Shown here: in pieces, positions 52,155-62,130 of the stretch
How the letters are laid out: each line of letters starts with the position of its first letter
Numbering within the stretch: position 1 is the stretch's first letter
DNA from: Bettongia penicillata ogilbyi
Lineage: Eukaryota; Chordata; Mammalia; Diprotodontia; Potoroidae
Reading direction: 5' to 3'
Length of the DNA stretch: 64,000 bases
Assembly: GCA_023548195.1 (NCBI GenBank)
Contig: JAJHZJ010000009.1
Coordinates: 3,233,501 to 3,297,500 of the forward strand
Position numbers and translations under genes: made by a program
The notes under the pieces: generated by a model
What the model was told of the DNA's origin: nothing
The model's database searches: none
What the model saw: the letters and a program-made list of their open reading frames with translations, nothing else

Positions 52155-52395
52155 CTGAGAATAATTTTTTGATTGTTCAGGTTTCACAGGCATACAATAA
52201 TGAAGCTTGCACAATGGCTCTGCGGACATTCAGTTTGGTAGTCAGTCTAATGCCTCTTCTCTCCCACACTTAACTTCAGAGCCTCCCAAACACTGAGCTA
52301 GCTCGGGGAACGTGTGCGCCAACCTTATCAGTGTGTACATCCCTGGAAAGTACTCTACCAAAGTAAGTGAATTTATCCACAGTATCCACTTCACA
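52155..52395 (-). mobile_element. RTE LINE, C-terminal RT region
   Basis: The minus-strand translation reads VDKFTYFGRVLSRDVHTDKV, then ASSVFGRL, stops, then VWERRGIRLTTKLNVRRAIV and ASLLYACET before a stop. This is the region just after the catalytic RT motif in RTE-type LINEs. It is cut at 52391 by the CA/CT microsatellite. A different subfamily from 45755-47930. Confidence 0.7.
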
Positions 52396-52405
52396 CACAC
52401 ACACA

Positions 52406-52500
<95 letters not shown>

Positions 52501-52508
52501 TCTCTCTC

Positions 52509-52587
<79 letters not shown>

Positions 52588-52597
52588 GACACACACC
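52391..52597. repeat. (CA)n(CT)n(CA)n compound microsatellite
   Basis: About 185 bp of nearly uninterrupted CT (52408-52578) with CA caps. 'RERERE' and 'SLSLSL' frames of over 100 codons are artefacts. Confidence 0.97.
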
Positions 52598-52654
52598 CCA
52601 GAAAGAACTCACCTTCCCAGTTCTGGAATCATGAACTATAATAAAACTCTCCCA

Positions 52655-52707
52655 TTGTTCCTGGCTGCTTAGTACATAGTAAATACTTAATAAACGCTTT
52701 TGTCATT
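52655..52707 (+). mobile_element. L2-type 3' tail
   Basis: 'gcttagtacatagtaaatac', then 'ttaataaacgcttttg' and CATT units. Confidence 0.6.
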
Positions 52708-53082
52708 CATTCAACTATATCCAGCTTTGCAATTCTCCCTACAGAAGCCTAGATACCGTATATAGTCCCCCAAAGCATCTGGTGGCCAAAAGTGTGGCAT
52801 AATATAGACTGCTGTATCCAGATATGTGAGGTTTGCCTCCAGGCTAAGGATGGTCATCAAAGCTGCTTCAGCCTCTGTTAATTTTGCTCCTTGTCCATCA
52901 TGTCACTGAACTTTGTCGCATCCTGATAGTTGAGGACACAATGCCCAAAATAGCATCCAGTGCTTTATCCCCTGCTCCAACCACACTTACCCCCAGCACC
53001 ACAGTCCACTTCTTTTTCCAGCTCCTTTTCTCCATCTCTGATTGAGGTCCTCAGTTCAATTCCTATTTCACTGACCTAGAAC
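52708..53082. other. Unassigned; possibly more of the minus-strand RTE
   Basis: It lies upstream (minus strand) of the RTE piece at 52155, but I could not read convincing RTE motifs in it. Confidence 0.3.
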
Positions 53083-53245
53083 AGTGGTGTCAAACAAAAA
53101 TGGGGCAGTGGACAGCTAAACCAAACATAAGACCCACAATGGACTACATGTTGACTTAGAAAACCACATATTAACATTTTAATGTCTTTTTGTATTTTTA
53201 TTTATTTTGTTGACTATTTCTCAAGTGCATTTTAATGTGGTTCAG
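53083..53245 (+). mobile_element. hAT-like MITE ('gtgtcaaa' family), copy 2
   Basis: Starts 'cagtggtgtcaaac'. Contains 'gacttagaaaaccacatatt', 'atgtctttttgtatttttat' and 'aagtgcattttaatgtggtt', aligning with 39660-39835. The right terminus is missing. Confidence 0.65.
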
Positions 53246-53289
53246 GCAGTATACTTTCTGTAGGTCTCATATTTCTTTGATTCAGATCA

Positions 53290-53328
53290 TCTCCAAGATC
53301 CTTTCTAGTTCTAATTTCTATGAGATGG
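53290..53328 (+). mobile_element. L3/MIR3 tail fragment
   Basis: 'atctccaagatcctttctag', then 'ttctaatttctatga'. Confidence 0.5.
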
Positions 53329-53994
53329 TGATCTTACTTGACTTTTCTGAAGACTATATTTTCTTTCCATCCCTCGGTTCTACCTGCCAAATCCTGGGAA
53401 ACTTTTGTGTTGGGAGTTGGCGTTTATCATTAGAAGCAACAGAAATGAGACAGAGCTTGGAGATCACAATGACTGAGCCCCTCATTTACCATAATAGGAT
53501 TGAAGGATCTAGGAGGAGGATATGATAAAGGTGAGAGGAGAAAAAGCACTAAGGCATTCAGAAGAGGGGATCCCCTCAGGTGGAGAGAGGGAAGAAAAGG
53601 GAAGACAAGTCTCACCCTACTGCTCAATTGTGTAGAGTTTTAATTCTAAACCTGTGCTGTTCAACTGTACAGAGGAAGCATTATCCTATATTGCAAAGCA
53701 TTGTCCTAATCTCTCCTAGCCTCTAGATAAGCCCTCTCACTTTTTCCCTTTGACAAGACAAACTCTGCTCCAAGGATACATCAAGGCTAGCCCAAGCCAT
53801 CCCTGGGTGCCCATGAATCTCCTTTCTCCTTTTCTCCATCCTCCATGCTTGGGCTTGGGGTGGGGGGGAAGGGTCAAGATGTAGGTTAGAGTAAAGTCTT
53901 ATCTTGTAAGGCCTGAAAAATTTTCACCCTCTTGAACCCCACAAAATCAGAGTGAGGGAATGGGGATTAATTATCCGTGCTGCTCTTACCCTGG
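53329..53994. other. Unassigned sequence
   Basis: No repeat recognised. A G-rich run near 53855-53875. Short frames only. Confidence 0.4.
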
Positions 53995-54720
53995 CCCCCC
54001 ACTTTGCTCTTAAACCCCCCATTAGGTAAGGATGAGATGCTGAATCAGATTAACCGAGGCTTAAGGCCTGAGGAACTCAACCTTCAGAACCTCTTATTGT
54101 AAACTCCTTACAGATTTCATTTCCAAACCCAGGCTGACCTTTTTTTATTTGTTTTCCTTGGTGCCTTGGCCTTAATAGGCACCTTGGATTTATATTCCGT
54201 TACCAGGCACCGAGAACCTCCCCAGTGCCTGACATGAATGCTACCTCCCTCTGATAGAAGTAAATTGTTTTGAACATGCACGGCCATGCCTCGATATCAT
54301 TTTTGCGGCGCCTCATTACGATATTGTCGATATTCCCTAGGAAAGGGCATCTCTCTGAACCCGTTTGCTTTTTTATTAATGTGTGTGAAGGCAAGTCAAG
54401 TCTGATTATCATGAAGACAATTGCTGAATTCCCTCCTGGAGAAAGCTCATTGAGACTGTGTAGGCGGTTTAATTTCAGAGACCCATTAATTGGCAAAATT
54501 GCTTAAGCAGCTGCTTTCTATGTCATTTTAGGACCACTTTATGAGAAACAGAGCTAAGGAGAGAAAAAGTAGGGGGAAGAAAAGAAAATCCGTGACACGC
54601 CAACATCCCATGTTCTGTAATGCAATTAATGTACTGAGCCACCTTTGATGTCCCAGCTCACAAAGGGGCTGGCAGACACCAAAGTCTGTGTTGTACCAGC
54701 ACCATCTGGAAGATCAGACC
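53995..54720. promoter_or_regulatory. Strong candidate conserved enhancer block with CGATAT cluster
   Basis: About 725 bp free of recognised repeats, with retained CpGs and clustered motifs. CGATAT occurs three times (54292-54297, 54319-54324, 54328-54333) around 'tttgcggcgcc'. Homeodomain-like 'cccattaattgg' and 'tgcaattaatgtac' lie to the right. Frames are interrupted. I infer a developmental enhancer by texture. Confidence 0.5.
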
Positions 54721-54861
54721 ACTGGACTCCTTTGCCTTATTATCTTATTTTCCATGACCCTCTCCACCCAAGTTCTACTTGGTCCCAGCTTCCGGATGTG
54801 CCCTAGCAACAAAATGTTTCTATACCTTTCCCTCCCCAAATAACAAATGGCAGTTGTTTTT
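54721..54861. other. Unassigned sequence
   Basis: Edge of the candidate enhancer; nothing specific. Confidence 0.35.
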
Positions 54862-54950
54862 TCTCAAAGAATTTAGAACTGGAAGGGACTGAGTTGCAGT
54901 TAAAGCCCCCGATTTTACAGATGAGGGATTTGGGTCCACAGGCATGATGC
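54862..54950 (-). mobile_element. MIR3 fragment
   Basis: 'tagaactggaagggactgag', then 'cgattttacagatgagggat', in antisense. Confidence 0.65.
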
Positions 54951-55229
54951 TACACTCGAGATGTACTAGATGTTCCTCTAGCTAATTATTGGGAAGTGAG
55001 GTGAGACACAGGAAATCTGGACTTGTGATTTCATCACATGGGAACTTCCAGTGTAGAATCTCCCTTCACTGATACAAATGGACAACCAAAACATACCCAG
55101 CCATTCTCCATCCTCTCACAGAGGGCTTCACTACCAAGGAAATAATAGACAAATGTGCCAAAGGGTTAATGTTATCTCTACTAAGTAACCTAGTGCCATT
55201 TGGATAGACAATCCTTGAAGACAATGCCC
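54951..55229. other. Unassigned sequence
   Basis: No repeat recognised. Confidence 0.4.
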
Positions 55230-55525
55230 AGGGGAGAATCTTGGATTTTGCCCTGGGTTAAATCCTGTCTCTGACACTTTATACCTGTATAACCTTGGGG
55301 GACTTATTTCTTTAACTTGGGTTAAATCCCAGCCCTGACACCTTATAACTGTATAACCTTAGGAGAATCATTTCTCTGGCCTGGGTTAAATTCCAGCCCT
55401 GATACCTGTGTGACCTTGGAGGAGTTATTTTCCCCAACTAGACTTCAATTTCTTCATCTGTAAAATGAGAAAGTTAGATCAGATGACCTCTAAGGTCCCT
55501 TTTAGCTCCTATGATCTTAAGACTA
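55230..55525 (+). mobile_element. MIR3 SINE with internal tandem triplication
   Basis: The 3' part is ordinary MIR3 ('caatttcttcatctgtaaaa', 'agatgacctctaaggtccct'). The B-box/CORE side is repeated three times, as described in the next entry. Confidence 0.75.
55253..55438. repeat. 64-bp tandem repeat, three copies, inside MIR3
   Basis: Units start at 55253, 55317 and 55381, an exact 64-bp period. The third unit lacks about 6 bp. Each carries 'tgggttaaat(c/t)c', 'ccctgac/tctgacac' and 'accttgg/agg'. Units differ by several substitutions. Confidence 0.9.
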
Positions 55526-55714
55526 TACATGATTCCAAGTTGATTTAATGTCAGTGTTGGGGACTCCTGCATGGAAACTCCCTCTGCTGAGGCAGAGCAG
55601 AAACTTATCAAATGAGATCATGTCTAGGGCATGCTTCATAGAGCTTAAATCTCCATGTAAGTGTAGTTATCATTATTAAAATTGTTATCAGCTGTAACTT
55701 GGAGCCCTAAAAAG
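55526..55714. other. Unassigned, with possible SINE tail
   Basis: 'gtagttatcattattaaaat' resembles a SINE tail. Otherwise not recognised. Confidence 0.35.
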
Positions 55715-55795
55715 CTACCTAAAGCAGGAATTAAATTCATGTCTTTGCAACTTCACAGTGAGTCCTCTATCTATCATATTGCCTTGCCTTGTAAG
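55715..55795 (-). mobile_element. MIR head fragment
   Basis: 'gcaggaattaaattcatgtc', then 'cctctatctatcatattgcc', in antisense. Confidence 0.5.
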
Positions 55796-56189
55796 AGTGG
55801 ACTTTTTTGTGGAGTAGATTGATTACAGGATTCCAAGTGAGGAAATTGCCTCTAATCACAAATAAATGAACTTGTTCTGCACTTTGCAGTCTTAGAAGAT
55901 TATAATGAGATGTTAAGTGACTTACCCAGGGTCTTGTCTGAGTCCTGATCTCCATTTATTTTGCCAAGCTGTGTCTCCAAGAGAAACCATACCAGTATGA
56001 ATTTCAAGCACAGAGGCAGGTGGTGAGGGAGATATTTAGGGACAGGCAGACTTTCTGGTCCCTGTCAAATCAAACCATGTAGATGACTGCTCATTCTGCC
56101 TAAGTTCTGCCTCTAAGGCCTTTGAACCACCAAATGCCCCTCTTCCTCAGTCCTGATAGCATCAGCCTGAGAAAGGATTCCCGGCACAG
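55796..56189. other. Unassigned, with a short MIR trace
   Basis: 'gttaagtgacttacccaggg' at 55913-55932 is antisense CORE text without clear flanks. Confidence 0.4.
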
Positions 56190-56480
56190 GCACCCTCAGT
56201 GGTAATATATACCTTTAGAGTCTGATTTTGAGCTGTGCTCACCCCCAGCACATCCTGTGCCAAGCAAGTGAATATAAACAGTGTGATTATCCCTCTGCTG
56301 ACTGCCATGGAATCTATTTATACTACTTAAGACACAAGATAAATTGCATCTCGGTTTCATAATGAAAGGAATATTTCATGTTGTAGAACTGAGGAACTGT
56401 TTATTGAGCCTAAAGACAACATTTTTCCATGGTTTGATAATAAAGTGATCAGAGAGATGGTTTCACTGAATCAGTGACTC
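56190..56480. promoter_or_regulatory. Possible conserved non-coding element
   Basis: Repeat-free, with 'gtgaatataaacagtgtgat' (a forkhead-like ATAAACA) and 'gaaaggaatatttcatg'. The case is weak and rests on texture. Confidence 0.25.
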
Positions 56481-57365
56481 TGTCTGACTTTAGCTCTGGC
56501 ACCTTTGGTATCCTATACAAGGTGTAGAGGGAGATGAAGGAAATGGGAACACATCCTCTGAGCTAAATATTAAGAAGTCTTAGAAACATGGAGATGAGAA
56601 AGGGAGTGAAGGTTTTCTGTCTAGGAACATTTTGGGGGAGGAGGGAAAGGAAAGAAAAACATAAGATGTATTGGTGGCCATGTCAATATGGCAGGTTCAT
56701 TTAGTTCACATGCCTCCCTCTCATTTTACAGAGCAAGACATAGGTCTAAAGAGGAGACAATTTCTTTCTGGGAGTGCAGAATATTGAGACGTAACCAGAA
56801 ATTTTTGCATCCAGCTGAAGTTCTGACTCTCATGTCTCTGAGCCACTTCTCCGTTCTTCATCATGGACAGTAGGAGCTCAAGGGTATGTCTGTGGGGAGG
56901 ATTAGGGAGTTGAATGACTTACCTGATTATAATTATTAGCAATAATTACTGCTATTAGTGGTCATTTAAACATGTAGACACCTAGCAGAAGAGAGCAAGG
57001 TATTGTGGTGAAGAAGATGAGGTGTGTGTTCTCCTCATTGTCCCCATTAGCTTCCCACTAGAGTTGTGCAGAAAATGCTTTCAGTGAACCTACTGAAGAT
57101 ATTCTGACATGCTAACATTTTGTTCAATGAAGAAAAGCAGTTATTTTATGGGCTTGTCCATTGAATATTAAATATGAATGACTAGTCAAAGTTCTCATGA
57201 CTTGTCTCAGGACCATTTCTGTTTGAGCCTCTTTGAGAAAGAGTTTTTTTATTTTTTCTTCTATTAAAAGGGGCCATTCCATAAGTAATGACTTAAAGAG
57301 GCCTGTTCATTGAATTGGTATGTATTACTCAAAGTGAGAATCTGCTAAGACCTTAGCTTAAAATG
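56481..57365. other. Unassigned sequence
   Basis: A short antisense MIR trace near 56710-56755 ('ctcattttacagagcaagac'). Otherwise nothing recognised. Confidence 0.4.
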
Positions 57366-57565
57366 GCCAAGGTCCCACATGGCATCCTGGGCCATCTCCA
57401 GTCATCCATCTGTTCATTGGATTCAGATGGCTCTGGAGGAGAAGTGAGGCCAGTGACCTGCACAGCCCTCCCTCACTCAAAACAAAGTCAAGTGCAAGTC
57501 ATGTCATCATCTTGATGTCATGGTCCTCTTCGAGAATGAAGGCCAAAAACAACAATTAGAAGACA
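57366..57565 (+). mobile_element. Unassigned marsupial repeat, 3' part, sense
   Basis: 'ggcatcctgggccatctcca', 'agtgaggccagtgacctgca', 'gtcatggtcctcttcgagaa', ending in an A-rich 'aaaaacaacaatt' tail. Counterpart of the minus-strand copy at 29480-30130. The A-rich 3' tail and truncated 5' side suggest retroposition. Confidence 0.6.
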
Positions 57566-57589
57566 AAAATGATGATGATGAGGAGGAGG

Positions 57590-57785
57590 AAGCATGACAT
57601 ATTTGGACAATACTAAATGTAGAATCAGAAGACCTTGATTCACCTTCTGGCTTTGTGATCTACTCCCTGTGTGACTTTGGGCAAGTCTCTTCCCTTTTCT
57701 AGCGTTCAATTTCTTCAACTTTAAATAAGCTATAAATTCATGTTCTCTAAAGTCCCTTTCAGGTCTAACCTTCGGAGTCTGATGT
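57590..57785 (+). mobile_element. MIR3 SINE
   Basis: 'tgtgtgactttgggcaagtc', 'ttcaatttcttcaactttaa', L3 tail 'taaagtccctttcaggtcta'. Confidence 0.75.
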
Positions 57786-57829
57786 TATTCCTATAGCGTT
57801 TTATGGTTTTAATTCAAGCTTTAGAAACT

Positions 57830-57988
57830 ATCGTGGGAACATAATTTAATCTCTCAGAGTCTCAGTTCCTCCACATATGAAATGGATATGACAGCTTTTT
57901 ACCATCTACAACAGAAGGTTGTTAAAAGGAGAGCGCAAAGCAAACCTTAAAAAGCTGTAGATAGGAATTTTGATGATTATTTGTTATA
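57830..57988 (+). mobile_element. MIR-type SINE 3' half
   Basis: 'gagtctcagttcctccacat', then 'gcgcaaagcaaaccttaaaa' and tail 'gatgattatttgttatat'. Confidence 0.6.
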
Positions 57989-57989
57989 T

Positions 57990-58105
57990 TTTATGATTCT
58001 CACAACAGCTTTGAGAAGATAGTGAAGTTATTACTGTCCCCATTTCTCAGATGAGACTAAGGAGTTGGGTGACTAGCTCAGGGTCACATAGTCAGTAATG
58101 GGACA
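57990..58105 (-). mobile_element. MIR
   Basis: 'tctcacaacagctttgagaa', 'cccatttctcagatgagact', 'agctcagggtcacatagtca'. Confidence 0.7.
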
Positions 58106-58604
58106 TCACAGAGAGCTGTAAGATCTTGTGGTGCACTTAGGACTTTGGGTCATGACAGTGGCATGTGCTGATCTCTTAACTTTCCCAGCAAATACAAATG
58201 GAGAGGACAGCCAAGCTGACCCAACTTTCTCACTCTGTACTAGCTCTAAAAGCACAATTATCCTTCCCCTCCCCACTACCTTGTTATTCTCTGATGAGGA
58301 TATCATCTTAGAAATACTCACTGAGTGACTATTTAGTATTTGGTTTGTTGGATGGGAGAGCAGAGTATCACCATGGGGAGGGTTTTTCATGAATTAACCC
58401 ACACCCACCGCAGCAGGAAGGAGCTGAGCTGCTGAAAGCTGGGTGGGCTCCCACTGTTTTAACCTCTTCATCAAGAGTTTTTCTTTTTCTGGCAATAATC
58501 TTCCTTCCTGGTCTTGACATAATACTTTGTTTAACCCCTTTCTAATGAACTGATAATTGCTTATGAATGTATTCCATCACCTATCAGACTAGAGAGAGGG
58601 GCTT
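58106..58604. other. Unassigned sequence
   Basis: Frames of 66 and 94 codons overlap on opposite strands without support. No repeat recognised. Confidence 0.4.
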
Positions 58605-58930
58605 TCTGTCTGTAAGAAAAGATGAATAGGAAGAATGCATAAAAACTTGGGAAAACTTGTATGAATTGATGTAAAGTGAAGTCTTAAGCAGACACTGGAA
58701 AATAATATATACAATGACTACAGTAATGTAGATAGAAAAGACAAAAACAAAAAACAAAACTGATTTCTGTGAAATTATTATGGCTCAACTTGATCCCAAA
58801 GAAGGGATCAAGACTTCTCTCTCATTTTCAGAGGTGAGGGACAATGGATGTGAAGGAATGTGCATAATTAAGAAATGGAAATAGTGTAAAAATAAAAGTC
58901 TTCAATAAAAGTTTGTTGTTTTTTTTTTTT
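58605..58930 (+). mobile_element. L1 LINE 3' end
   Basis: 'aaacttgtatgaattgatgt', then 'aaagtgaagtcttaagcaga' and an A/T-rich end. The layout matches the end of ORF2 and the 3' UTR of marsupial L1 in sense. Confidence 0.6.
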
Positions 58931-58999
58931 AGGAGAACTTTAAAGAGAGAAATGCTTAATCCAAAAAAAGGTTTAGGTAACAATCTAAACGTTTTATAT

Positions 59000-59065
59000 T
59001 ATCCACAGTCTAGCACAGGTGCTCCCTCTGCACACAGTAGGCATTTAAAGGTTTGTTGAATTATT
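59000..59065 (+). mobile_element. L2 3' end
   Basis: 'ccacagtctagcacaggtgc', 'cacacagtaggcatttaaag', 'gtttgttgaa'. Confidence 0.7.
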
Positions 59066-59089
59066 TAAAGAGATGGACTTGAGCATGGA

Positions 59090-59222
59090 GATCAGTGCAA
59101 ATACTTATTGATAACCTCTGCCCATTCAATAGGCTGAGGGAGATTTAGCAAAAATCAGATATGGTCCTTGCTCTGATGGAACAAATAGTCTTGCTCAAAA
59201 GAGGGAACTAACATGAGATAAA
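59090..59222 (-). mobile_element. L2 3'-end fragment
   Basis: 'gcaaatacttattgataacc', then 'atatggtccttgctctgatg', in antisense. Confidence 0.6.
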
Positions 59223-59244
59223 GAGTTATGGAAGGGGGAAACAG

Positions 59245-59475
59245 GAAGAGGATAAGAATTTATATAGAGCCTACTATATGCCAGATACTATACTAAGCAT
59301 TTTTACAAATAGTATCTCACTTGATCATAACAACAACCCTGGAAGTAGGTGCTATTATTACCTCCATTTTACAACTGAGGAAACTGAAGTAAAAAGAGGT
59401 TGTGACTTGCCTAGGATCACACTACTAGTAAGTATCTATGGCTGAATTTGAACTCAGGTTTTTCTGACTCTAGGA
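59245..59475 (-). mobile_element. MIR-type CORE-SINE, full length
   Basis: 'tagagcctactatatgccag', 'cataacaacaaccctggaag', 'caactgaggaaactgaagta', 'tttgaactcaggtttttctg'. Confidence 0.85.
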
Positions 59476-59599
59476 AAACTGTGAGAACAATTAAATGTCA
59501 GCTGTGCTTTGACTTTAAGCAGGATAGGAAGTCAGAAATAGAGGGGAGACCTACCTTAACTGCAGCAATCTGAGAAGACTTTGAAACATGTCAACATGA
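59476..59599. other. Unassigned, with short SINE-tail trace
   Basis: 'gagaacaattaaatgtcagc' resembles a sense SINE tail; too short to classify. Confidence 0.35.
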
Positions 59600-59842
59600 A
59601 GTCATTTTTTCAGTTTTGTCTGACTCTTTTTGACCCCATTTAGGGTTTTCTTGGTAAAGATACTGGGGTGGTTTATCCAGATCATTTTACAGATGATAAA
59701 ACCTAGGCAAACAAGGTTAAGTGACTTGTCCAGGATCACAAAGCTAGTAAATGTCTGAGGCCAGATTTGAACTCAGGGAGACCTCATCTTCCTGACTGCA
59801 GACCCAGAACTCTTATCAACTATACCACCTAGCAGCCCACTT
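59600..59842 (-). mobile_element. Mar-1-type CORE-SINE
   Basis: 'cagttttgtctgactctttt', 'gcaaacaaggttaagtgact', 'cttatcaactataccaccta'. It has a small tail deletion. Confidence 0.85.
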
Positions 59843-59969
59843 CAAAGCATAACAGTTAAGGTGCAAACTCAGAGTAAGCAGTTATCCCTGAAGGGTATCA
59901 AAATACCCTCTATCCAAAAGTATTTTCTCTTCTGTCCTGTCAATCTGGCAGAATTCAATTTAGTAAAAA

Positions 59970-60095
59970 TTTAGGAAAAAACGTTTATTAAATACCTGCT
60001 GTATCATAGTAGGCATTGGGGATACAAGACAAAAATTGGAACCTCTTCTACCTTCAAAGAGTTTACATTCTATTTGGAATTTCCTATATAATTCT
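59970..60095 (-). mobile_element. L2 3' end, antisense
   Basis: 'tttattaaatacctgctgta', 'taggcattggggatacaaga', 'aaagagtttacattctattt'. Confidence 0.75.
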
Positions 60096-60519
60096 TTTAA
60101 AAATGATCATAGAGTTATCACACATGAGTCTTCCAAGCTCCTTGTCAAAATGCAGATCTATTATCTGGGAAAGGTAATATTCACCCAGGAGCAAAAAATA
60201 ACAGTTTAGTAAGAAGCAGCATGATAGAGGGGGTAATTAAGTGGCACAATGAATAAGCAGCACTTCTTTAAAAACTGTTGATCATGATTCCATAATGTTT
60301 CTGAATGCACAACAACCAAAAATTAATTAAAAATCAAATGTGTAATGAATCTGAGGTATTTCTGGCAGTGCTTGCCCCTGCTGCACCATACAACTTCGCT
60401 ACAGCCTTGGTTCTGAATACACAGCATGCAGACTTCGTACTGTGCATACCCTCAGGTCACACAATGCCAATGAATGCTGCCAAAATGGGAAAAGGGGTGT
60501 GGAGAAAATTAAGAAGCCT
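60096..60519. other. Unassigned sequence
   Basis: No repeat recognised. The 97-codon plus-strand frame at 60305-60598 ends inside a Mar-1 and is not credible. Confidence 0.4.
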
Positions 60520-60728
60520 TGGGATGGCCTGGAGCCAGGAAGACCTGAGTTCAAATTCAGCCTCAGACACTTGCTATCTGTGTGACCTTGCAACTTAACA
60601 TTGTTTGCCTCAGTTTTCTCACCTATAAAATGAGCTGGAGAAAGAAATGGCACACTACTCCAGTATCTTTGCCAAGAAAATTCCACATGGGGTCACAAAG
60701 AGTCAGACACAACTGAAAAATGACTTAA
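60520..60728 (+). mobile_element. Mar-1-type CORE-SINE, sense
   Basis: 'ctggagccaggaagacctga', 'cctcagttttctcacctata', 'cacatggggtcacaaagagt', 'cagacacaactgaaaaatga'. The first bases of the head are degraded. Confidence 0.85.
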
Positions 60729-60734
60729 AAAAAA

Positions 60735-60862
60735 GCATGATGCAGTGGAGAGAGTGTGAGAACCTAGGTCAAAAACACGACCTTGTTACTCACTAGTTGG
60801 GTGGCCTTGGATCAACCTCTCTGGACTTCAGTTCCCTCTTCTGTAAGATGAGTGGGTTGGAC
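60735..60862 (+). mobile_element. MIR3-type SINE, 3'-truncated
   Basis: 'gcatgatgcagtggagagag', then 'tcagttccctcttctgtaag' and 'tgagtgggttggac'. Confidence 0.65.
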
Positions 60863-60865
60863 AAA

Positions 60866-61010
60866 CGCAGTGAAGTAGAAATAGCACTAAAATTCCAGTT
60901 ACAGAACTCAAATTAGAATCTTAACCTGCAGTGCTTTGGGTCATTTCCTCACCCATAAAATAAGAGGTTTCATCAGATCACTCTATACAGTTCCAGAGCA
61001 AAGATCACTA
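60866..61010 (+). mobile_element. MIR3 SINE
   Basis: 'gcagtgaagtagaaatagca', 'catttcctcacccataaaat', tail 'catcagatcactctatacag'. Confidence 0.6.
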
Positions 61011-61084
61011 ATGTTTGGTCCAAATCCAAATCTCAATTATAGATGAGAAAGATTCATAGATTAATTTGGTTTTAATTCAGAGTC

Positions 61085-61215
61085 AGATATAGGGCGAGAA
61101 GAACCCTCAGAGGCCTTTTATTCTTTTCACAGATAAGGAAACTAAGGCCCAGGCAGATTTTTGTGACTTGTCCCAGCTAGGCCACAGAGAGTAAACTTCA
61201 AAGGAAGAATCTGAA
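61085..61215 (-). mobile_element. MIR3
   Basis: 'gaaccctcagaggcctttta', then 'cacagataaggaaactaagg', in antisense. Confidence 0.7.
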
Positions 61216-62021
61216 CTAGGATCTACACTAGAGCCTAGGCTCTTTCCTTCTGAGTATTATCATAGATGAAGGATTAAATGAAAGTCATATATAAAAATAT
61301 GTAAATATATACCTTTAAAAAAATCATGGAGTGGGGCCCACTCTTACCAGGATAACTCTCTGTCTTTGGTCTCATCCCTCTACCCATTCTGTGTCACTGG
61401 GGTTCTTTAGCAGGGCATATTGCGCAACACAAAGCCACTGTGTGGTCCTAATTGTTGTCCTTTAAGGATGTCATCTAAAATGGAACATCTGTGCTGAGTT
61501 TTTGCCTTTGCCTCTCTACCCTCTTTCAAGCTCTTTGGTGTCACTCTACTTTCTCCTAAGGCTATGGTTTGCCATTCATGAAACCAACATCTGTGACTTT
61601 GGAACCATCATGATGTCCTTTCATGTGGGGTACCCCACTCTGAAATGGAAAGAACATTCATGAGGCTCTAAGAGAGTAAGTAGCTCAAGGGCTTCTGTCT
61701 CTGGCCTCTCTAACATGGAAAAAAATTTCATGTCATGATTAGTTCCGAAGACATGTCTTGGGAGGTACTGGGAAACAAGATTGGAGTGGTCATCTCCTCC
61801 CTTGGCCTCCTTTCATTGCCAGTGGATGAAATGAGCGAGTTTCTCTTTGAAGGTGGAGAAAATGAATTAGGGCATTAGCTGGCTTCTAGTTTTTACATTC
61901 CCACAAACTTTTGGAACTTGAGGTATTGAGACTGGCATTAAAAGAAAGTTATTTTTAAGAGCTAGGTTCCGACAGGATCTAAGAGCATTTTGTATTTTCT
62001 TATATTATACACATTGTTTTC
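61216..62021. other. Unassigned sequence
   Basis: About 800 bp with no recognised family, exon or clear regulatory cluster. Confidence 0.4.
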
Positions 62022-62130
62022 CCCCCCAGTAGAATTGGGGACAGTCATGAGTTTGTCTGGTTGTTTGTTTTTGACTTTATGCCCCCAGAGCCTAGTATTG
62101 CATTTGGCACTCAATAATGCTTGCAGAGTT
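62022..62130 (+). mobile_element. L2 3' end
   Basis: 'tttatgcccccagagcctag', then 'gcatttggcactcaataatg'. Confidence 0.65.

Noticed and set aside
52242..52672. RERE- and SLSL-rich frames
   Set aside because: Translation of the CT microsatellite. Only the short FTYFGRVLSRDV part is meaningful, and that belongs to an RTE fossil.
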